Shown: piece after piece, positions 62,601 through 64,000 of the stretch
How positions within the stretch are numbered: position 1 is the stretch's first letter
How the letters are laid out: every line of letters begins with the position of its first letter
Assembly: GCF_030936135.1 (NCBI RefSeq)
Contig: NC_082603.1
Location: forward strand, 19,558,880 to 19,622,879
Direction of reading: 5' to 3'
DNA from: Gavia stellata
Lineage: Eukaryota; Chordata; Aves; Gaviiformes; Gaviidae
Length of the DNA stretch: 64,000 bases
Made by a program: the position numbers and the translations under genes
Notes under the pieces: generated by a model
Database searches by the model: none
The model's input: only the letters and a program-made list of their open reading frames with translations
Told to the model about the DNA's origin: nothing

Positions 62601-64000
62601 TCACTGCTCTGTAAGAAGTCCACAACAAACTGTACTCAGGCTTTCTTCCAATACTGCAATCTTTAGGAATTAGCAATTCCTGCCTTCTTGAGCTACTCAT
62701 TTACTTCTAAATACTTGAGTTTGTTTTGGGGGAGAGTTTTCTGAAAGCCTTGATGGCCAGTTTCATAGCAAGAGTCAGACCTGGGAGTAAGCTAAGAAAG
62801 GAAGACAAACAAAGCAAAATATAAATTCAAGGCATCTCTATATTCAGTACCACCAGATCTACAGGAAAACAGGAGAATTATTCTAAGACAGATGAGATAG
62901 TGAGGCCAGACAGATTCCTAGAAACCCAGACCTTGGGCACTACTAATCTAAAAACACACCACTAATTTGGTTCTGTTCGATATATTATGTCTTAAATGTA
63001 TCTTCCAATGATTACTGGCACCATGCTACAGAAGTTCTATACAAAGGAGACTTCTTGTCATAGTAAACCTTAAATTGTAACAATTAGACAATTTAAAGGT
63101 ATAACGACTTCTGAAGAAAGAGCAGAACTGTTATGAAGCAACCCATATTCCCAGCGAACTCTGCTAGGGTACCCTGTGTAGTACCTTGTATTTAATAGTA
63201 CTATGTAATTACTGGTACTTGTTGGAGTCAGCATATATTCTCAAATGCCTGTGCTTGAAAGGGGACATCATTATGTCTGTGTTGTTGCCAAGTCTAAAAG
63301 CCAGATGGACAGACTGCTGACAGCAGAAACTTGTTGCTGGAACCAAGCAATCACAACCACAATCTTCTGGCAAAAGCAGCTACATATGTTGTATTTCTGA
63401 TGCTTATTTTGTGGCATGACTGATTGAGACAATAGTAAAAACCATTGTCATGGGATATTAAAATGACAATTGGTGTTAGAAATGGCTCTGTGGATGCATC
63501 AGTGCAACTATTAAGGATGGACAGAAAATATTTGTCAAACTCACAGAATGAACTTTAATGAACCTGCTTGGTAGAAAGCATTCTTTTAAGAGGAGACTGG
63601 AAAGGCCAGATATATGAAAAGCCACATTCTACACATATGCATTGAAGTTGCATATAGTACATCAAGTTTTTGTATTGCTAATTATTTTGAAGCACTAGAG
63701 GCAAATTAACTAATTTTCCATGCATTATCACACCTAGGCTCCTAGAACACATCTCAGGTCACCCTTGCACAATCTTCAAAAAAAGAACTGAGTTGAGATC
63801 TAAGAAGCCATTATTCAGTGCTGATAATCAAACACTCAGGAATTAACTGATTTCTATTTAATCTCATTTAATCTATTCATGCCTTATAATTAAGTCCCAG
63901 ATTACACTCTAAATGTATTATTGACAGCAGAACCAAAACGGTTTTAATGCTACCTCTTCCCTGGGCCAGATTTAAAAGTGGAACTGTCATGTACGTTTCT

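Larger units (their letters stand above)
49146..64000. other. No recognised gene; probable intergenic region downstream of SELENOF
   Basis: I see no exon that I can assign. In other vertebrates the next gene on this side is SH3GLB1, in the opposite direction. Its C-terminal SH3 domain was looked for on the minus strand and not found, so it must lie further right, or its UTR here is unrecognised. Contents seen: a 33-bp tandem duplication (50535-50600), a CpG-rich patch (55270-55640) with a TATA-like element downstream, and poly-A/T runs (58780-58798, 59579-59606). ORFs of up to 177 codons (such as 55680-56213 minus) have no recognisable product. Confidence 0.6.

Noticed and set aside
49146..64000. 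Expected neighbour SH3GLB1 on the minus strand
   Set aside because: No segment resembling its SH3 or BAR-domain exons was found, so the gene is not claimed here.
1..64000. CRISPR arrays, bacterial operons, integrons or phage features
   Set aside because: The window is vertebrate nuclear DNA with introns, CR1 and an LTR. Nothing prokaryotic is present.

Overview
This is a gene-poor, AT-rich stretch of vertebrate nuclear DNA, most likely from a bird. The avian call rests on two things: a CR1 LINE 3' end at 2080-2184 with the typical ATTCTGTG-type tail, and a 568-bp LTR of a kind I recognise from bird genomes at 27081-27648. The coding sequence is split by GT-AG introns and starts in one strong CpG island. 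I cannot name the species.

Two genes are supported. They are head-to-head across a CpG island at about 18450-20060, with start codons 957 bp apart. On the minus strand, the first coding exon of HS2ST1 (heparan sulfate 2-O-sulfotransferase 1, a Golgi enzyme) lies at 18728-18851. Everything from 18727 down to base 1 appears to be its first intron, since no second exon could be found. On the plus strand, all five coding exons of SELENOF (the 15-kDa ER selenoprotein, SEP15) lie between 19808 and 47770. They encode 160 residues if the in-frame UGA at 36254-36256 is read as selenocysteine. The 3' UTR holds a good form-2 SECIS candidate at 48314-48382, upstream of every visible poly(A) signal. The HS2ST1/SELENOF head-to-head order is the one known from other vertebrates.

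Layout: 1-18727 HS2ST1 intron 1 (CR1 fragment, microsatellites); 18450-20060 bidirectional promoter island; 19877-47638 SELENOF introns 1-4 (2.9, 13.2, 8.9 and 2.5 kb), with one antisense solo LTR in intron 2; 47771 to about 49145 SELENOF 3' UTR; about 49146-64000 no recognised exon. That last part is probably intergenic. SH3GLB1 would be the expected next gene, but I saw none of its exons. It contains one small isolated GC/CpG-rich patch near 55270-55640, followed by a TATA-like element.

I found no previously unknown system. The most informative parts are the selenocysteine-decoding signals of SELENOF (UGA, a hairpin just downstream, SECIS), the upstream ORFs of both genes, and a few inverted-repeat or snoRNA-like structures in introns that need comparative data. 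Most open reading frames outside the exons listed are short, lack homology I can recognise and look like chance.
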